A stretch of DNA of 64,000 nt from Ottelia alismoides (taxonomy: Eukaryota > Streptophyta > Magnoliopsida > Alismatales > Hydrocharitaceae), in contig JAZKJV010008881.1 of the NCBI GenBank assembly GCA_037367405.1, positions 186,001 to 250,000 of the forward strand. Direction: 5' to 3'. Below are positions 60,467 through 64,000 of the stretch, piece after piece. The notes under the pieces are model-generated. The model worked only from the letters and a program-made list of their open reading frames with translations, was not told where the DNA came from and did no database searches. How positions within the stretch are numbered: position 1 is the stretch's first letter; each line of letters opens with the position of its first letter. The position numbers and the translations under genes are program-made.

Positions 60467-61768
60467 TTTTAGCATTTAATATTAATTTCTTTAATTATTT
60501 TTTTAAATTAATTTCTGCGTCAATTTTTATTTACTTTTACATTTTAGTTTGTGCATTTGCATCTCTCTCTCGACAGATACTAACCGTATTTTCTCTCTTC
60601 ACAAATAACTTGGAGCAATTTTTGGATATAAATTCAATGGCCTGCGAAGAAGACTGAGTTTTATTTTTGTGTGAGAGAGAGTTAGATAGTTTTAATTTCT
60701 GCATCATTTACAAGGTCTCTCTCTCTCTCTGAACCTAGATTAATTGTAATAATTTGGATTGGACATTTTGTGGTGTGTCATGTCTGTTTCAACCCCTTCT
60801 GTGTTGTTAGGTACCGACTTGAGTGGCGTAGAAATTAGGTGCACATATGCTAGCTTAGATTTATTTTTTATTGTGCTCGTAATTTTTAGACATATATTTT
60901 CCACTAACTAAGATGCATTGTATATCGTTCTACTTAGCCAAATTTTTAAATCAATTATTCCTGCTAATAGAACTATCTATTTAGGGTGTTTTAATCCGTG
61001 CATATCATTTAGTGTAAATTTAATTCCTAGTATTGCATCCCACATGAAGAATATGAGGAATCACTGTAAGTCTTCTTCTTAGCATGCATCATTGATTTAA
61101 ATGCTTGCATTGGCTTTCTCGATCCTCTACCTCAATTTTACAACTTGGGATTTAAAGGAATTGGGACTGCTCATTAGGCGTGATTTTTATGTGCTAACAT
61201 AAGACTCAAGTTATAACCCTAATATAAAATTGGGACTGCTAATCAAAGTGACTAAATATAAAATTAACCCTTCTGTATGGTGGAGAGAAACCCACTCATT
61301 ATTTTTCTAAGGACAAGAATCACACACTTAGGGTAGAGCCAAAATTTGGAGGCTTCACTCGGACTACTGGATTTAAAAATGACTAGCTGCTTCTTAGTGA
61401 GGGGACTACGATCTCCCAGCGAAAATTGGGTGGTCAAAGAACAACCTGTAAGGCAACGTCCAGAAGTAATATGGATTGCCATTCTACAGTCTGTACTTAC
61501 ACCCATACTGGCTGAAAGTAGGCGCAACTAGTCGTATGAATTCGGGACCGTCTTTGTGACACTCTCCTGAACCTAAAGCTCCACTTAATCTGCTCAAAGA
61601 TTATTTTGTCATTAAATTAAAATTGAAAAGATAAGTAATCGAACTCTAACGTACCTTCACAAGAGTTGAGTGGGTGAATCTACGAGTTTGTTTTGTGTTT
61701 GTCTTATGCATCAAAGCCCTTGAAATTGCAAGCATATCGAGGTTCGCAAATCATTCTCCACCTTTCTC
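60467..61768 (+). mobile_element. 5' leader of element D
   Basis: Parallels the B-C leader throughout: TACTAACCGTATTTTCTCTC (60585) with the AG of the splice site lost, CTGCTAATAGAACTATCTA (60962), GGGACTGCTAATCAAAGTGAC (about 61229) and ATTAAATTAAAATTGAAAAG (61613). No gene. Confidence 0.7.
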
Positions 61769-62400
61769 TTGAGAAGACATCACATTTGTCTTCCCTACCC
61801 AGACCCTGTGAGTCCATCGTACATGACCATCTCCCGATACTCATCTTTGCTTTCTTTTCAGGGGAACCCACTCTTCAAAACCGTTCCCCCGCAACCATCA
61901 TTTCCCTCTACTCCATTCACTCAACCCCCTGCCCAAACTTCTTCCTGGACTAGATCGCTCTCACATTCTGACTTTCAAATGAACACAATAGAGAGGGCAG
62001 ACTTAAGGATGGAAAATATAGTAACCAATTTTAACAAAGAAACATTATTCCCGGTTACTATGGACTTCCCACCTTTTGAACCATCCCCGACTCATATCGA
62101 TTCTCTTCCCAAGTACGACCAATTTTCCTTCGCGAGAAATCTAGAGTCAAGGAAATATGACTCATGACCAGACTACAACTCCAACGAATAATCACTACTC
62201 CTCTCAGAGCTACATGCTAGAGTCACATCATGTGGAGTATGATTATTCATCCCCAAGTCATGAGATGTTTGAGGATGAGATTGCTCGGATCAACCATAGA
62301 GCAAATGCTTTGACTGAAAGAATATATAATCTCATCCAGTCAACAAATAATCAGAAAGAAGTAAGGAGCCCATCTTGTGAACCATAAGTCCATCACGTGA
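61769..62400 (+). pseudogene. gag-like region of element D
   Basis: An open frame at 61769-62167 gives a Ser/Pro/Phe-rich product (for example PPQPSFPSTPFTQPP) followed by a more ordered part with ADLRMENIVTNFNKETLF. A frame change at about 62157 leads to YDYSSPSHEMFEDEIARIN and a helical NALTERIYNLIQSTN, matching the gag of element Z. It stops at 62385-62387. The start codon is uncertain: the ATG at 61823 (MTISRYSS) lines up better with the B-C start (MYSRSIS). Confidence 0.6.
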
Positions 62401-63110
62401 CTTACACTCGGATAGAACCACCACTAACCTCTAACCTACTAACTGATCATCACACTGAAAATACCAAAAAATTTGAAAAACCTGAAAATTTGAAGAAAAG
62501 AAATAGACAATTCTAAAATGGAAGTATTTTGCAAGAGTCTGATCATAAAGCTTCCATTAATCAAGGTCATAGAATATGTACTCGATCTTAAGAGATTTGT
62601 GAAGAATCGATTGAACCCAAAAGATGGGCAAGAAATGATCAAGGACTAAATATCATGTCATATATACGGCGAGGTCATTGGTTATGAATCACAAAATTAA
62701 AATCCGCAAAGTCAAGCGGTTGACTTGGATCACGTGTGAAATTGAGGATTCCACATTCACTCATGTTCAGTTAGACAACGACTCTACATTAAACATCCTC
62801 CCCAACTCCGCCTTTGATCAACTCAAGCTCGGACAACTCAAAAAGACATGGGTGATCATTCAACTGCCAGATCGATCTACCAAAGGACTGTAAAGAATTG
62901 TTTCTGTCGTCATAAACATTCTAGGTGACAAGCACAAAATGGACTTCATTGTCCTTGACATTTAGCACCGCGGAGAATTATCTGAGTCTCCTATCATATT
63001 AGGAAAGTCATTCTTAGCCTTTGCTAAGGTGATTGTCAATTGTGAGTCTCGGGACATCAAGTTCCTGAACACAGACAACAATAAACAAACCCTCAAGGAC
63101 ACCCCCGACC
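62401..63110 (+). pseudogene. Retropepsin-like region of element D
   Basis: First LTDHHTENTKK and a NGSILQES word (both also in B-C), then KIRKVKRLTW and the protease active-site word LDNDSTLNILPNSAFDQL (triad codons at 62771-62788). Next come a stop at 62891-62893, HKMDFIVLD, a stop, and SPIILGKSFLAFAKVIV. As in B-C, the glycine of D-x-G is aspartate. Two stops plus frame changes mark it as inactive. Confidence 0.75.
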
Positions 63111-63924
63111 CTGAGACAACCCAACCACCAATCGACGATCATGATAAGGGCAAGAGCACTCCATATGACCAGACCTCTCCTCATGAAACAGACACAACCC
63201 ATAGGAGAGACTCCCAAGAGGCCAACTGTTGGATTGACCATCAATTCTCACCATACCTCCTACCCTGATAATGCTCCTAGGAGGAAACAATATTCATGAG
63301 CTTATGAAGAATCGGACCATGTTTATGAAGATCGTCACAATTCTTTGAGTCGGCAGTAATTCATGAAATACTTGAACCATATAAGGAGTCGACTCAGGAA
63401 AACTTTTAGGTCGCCTAAACTCATGGATATCAAAAGGTGACATCATCATCCCCAGCCATCACCCACAAGGCCAAAAAGAACATGATTCCTCGCCCGAAAC
63501 CTTGCATTACCCTACAAGAATTGGTCGACTTTTACGGAGATTCATCTAAAGAGGAACCCATACATTCCACATAGGTTACTCATGATAGGGAGAAGAACTC
63601 TGATCATCATCCTCCTAATACTTCTCGTAGAAACAAACCGACCAAGAAAGTCACCTTAGACCTTAGAAACCAGGTGATTTCTGAAGAGTCCTCGTCTGGT
63701 CCTAAAGTGGTGCATCAGATAAGTGCAATAAGTGCAGTTGTGATCAATGGCACTTACCTCTTGTTGATAATAGTTGGAGATCCTCTGTGTATGACTATTA
63801 TTCTTCTGAAGACAACTCTGGTGATGGCTGGACCACGCCATACTCCCCCTCTTCACCACCCTCTACATCTCCATACTATCTTCCACCTCACTTCCGCAAG
63901 AAGGTTCGTCGCAAACCTCCTTGA
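63111..63924 (+). pseudogene. Conserved C-terminal piece after the protease, element D
   Basis: In order: SHETDTTHRRDSQ, then RPKPCITLQELVDFYGDSS, SRRNKPTKKVTLDLRNQVIS, and after a frame change YYSSEDNSGDGW, SPSSPPSTSPYYLPPH and the basic tail KKVRRKPP followed by TGA at 63922-63924. It matches the B-C counterpart closely and stops at the same residue. No reverse transcriptase follows. Confidence 0.6.
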
Positions 63925-64000
63925 TCTTGTACATCCGTAAATCTACTCAATCCCCTACTTGTAATTATCTAATCATACTTAGGCTGACTTGAGATTAAGT
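63925..64000 (+). mobile_element. Start of element D 3' non-coding region
   Basis: Matches 45335-45410 of B-C (GTACATCCGTAAATCTACTCA). The window ends inside the first PPT-like stem-loop: CATACTTAGGCT at 63974 with the beginning of its partner ATTAAGT. The rest of the element, including its 3' LTR, lies outside the window. Confidence 0.7.

Overview
This window looks like repeat-dense, gene-poor nuclear DNA from a flowering plant. It is very AT-rich. I found no convincing intact host gene, rRNA, tRNA, bacterial-type operon or CRISPR array. Almost every block can be assigned to LTR retrotransposons, mostly one clan of large Ty3/gypsy-like elements that are probably non-autonomous, plus a broken Ty1/copia element and two small hAT-type MITEs. 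The clan shares LTR ends TGATGA...TCATCA (or TGATAA...TTATCA), a primer binding site (PBS) derived from TGGCGCCGTTGCC (tRNA-Asp type, as in Athila-like elements), a conserved leader, a gag-protease coding region with no reverse transcriptase or integrase, and a purine tract AAGTATAGGGG before the 3' LTR.

Layout. 1-9906: first copy of a 9.9-kb direct duplication, holding two hAT-like MITEs, an old LTR fragment (3469-5596), a full LTR (LTR A, 5597-9038), a decayed PBS and a leader that stops abruptly. 9907-28277: minus-strand retroelements in a head-to-tail chain: a truncated LTR with its purine tract (9907-10463), a gag-protease element (called Z), a hybrid LTR shared by two elements (19196-22019), a gag-less element (called Y) and its 5' LTR (25537-28277). 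A solo LTR (14400-17724) sits inside the gag of Z with a perfect 5-bp target site duplication (TSD). 28939-38782: second copy of the duplication. 34527-50577: an almost complete plus-strand element (LTR B, PBS, leader, gag-protease, 3' region, purine tract, LTR C), interrupted by another solo LTR (39931-43744, TSD GTATG). 52.5-57.6 kb: Ty1/copia remains on the minus strand, flanked by about 740-bp inverted arms. 57570-64000: the 5' LTR, leader and gag-protease of a further element (D), which runs off the window and which interrupts one copia arm.

How it fits together. Elements B-C, Z and D encode only a gag-like protein, a retropepsin-like domain and a conserved Ser/Pro-rich basic C-terminal piece, so they would need another element's polymerase to move. 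Their 3' regions carry a series of stem-loops whose 3' arm repeats the purine tract. Their LTRs carry CACGTG clusters, and LTR C has a perfect 142-bp palindrome built from that cluster. Two solo LTRs, a hybrid LTR and a truncated LTR record repeated LTR-LTR recombination and deletion. All family assignments come from motifs read by eye; no alignment or database search was run, and similarity statements are visual estimates.
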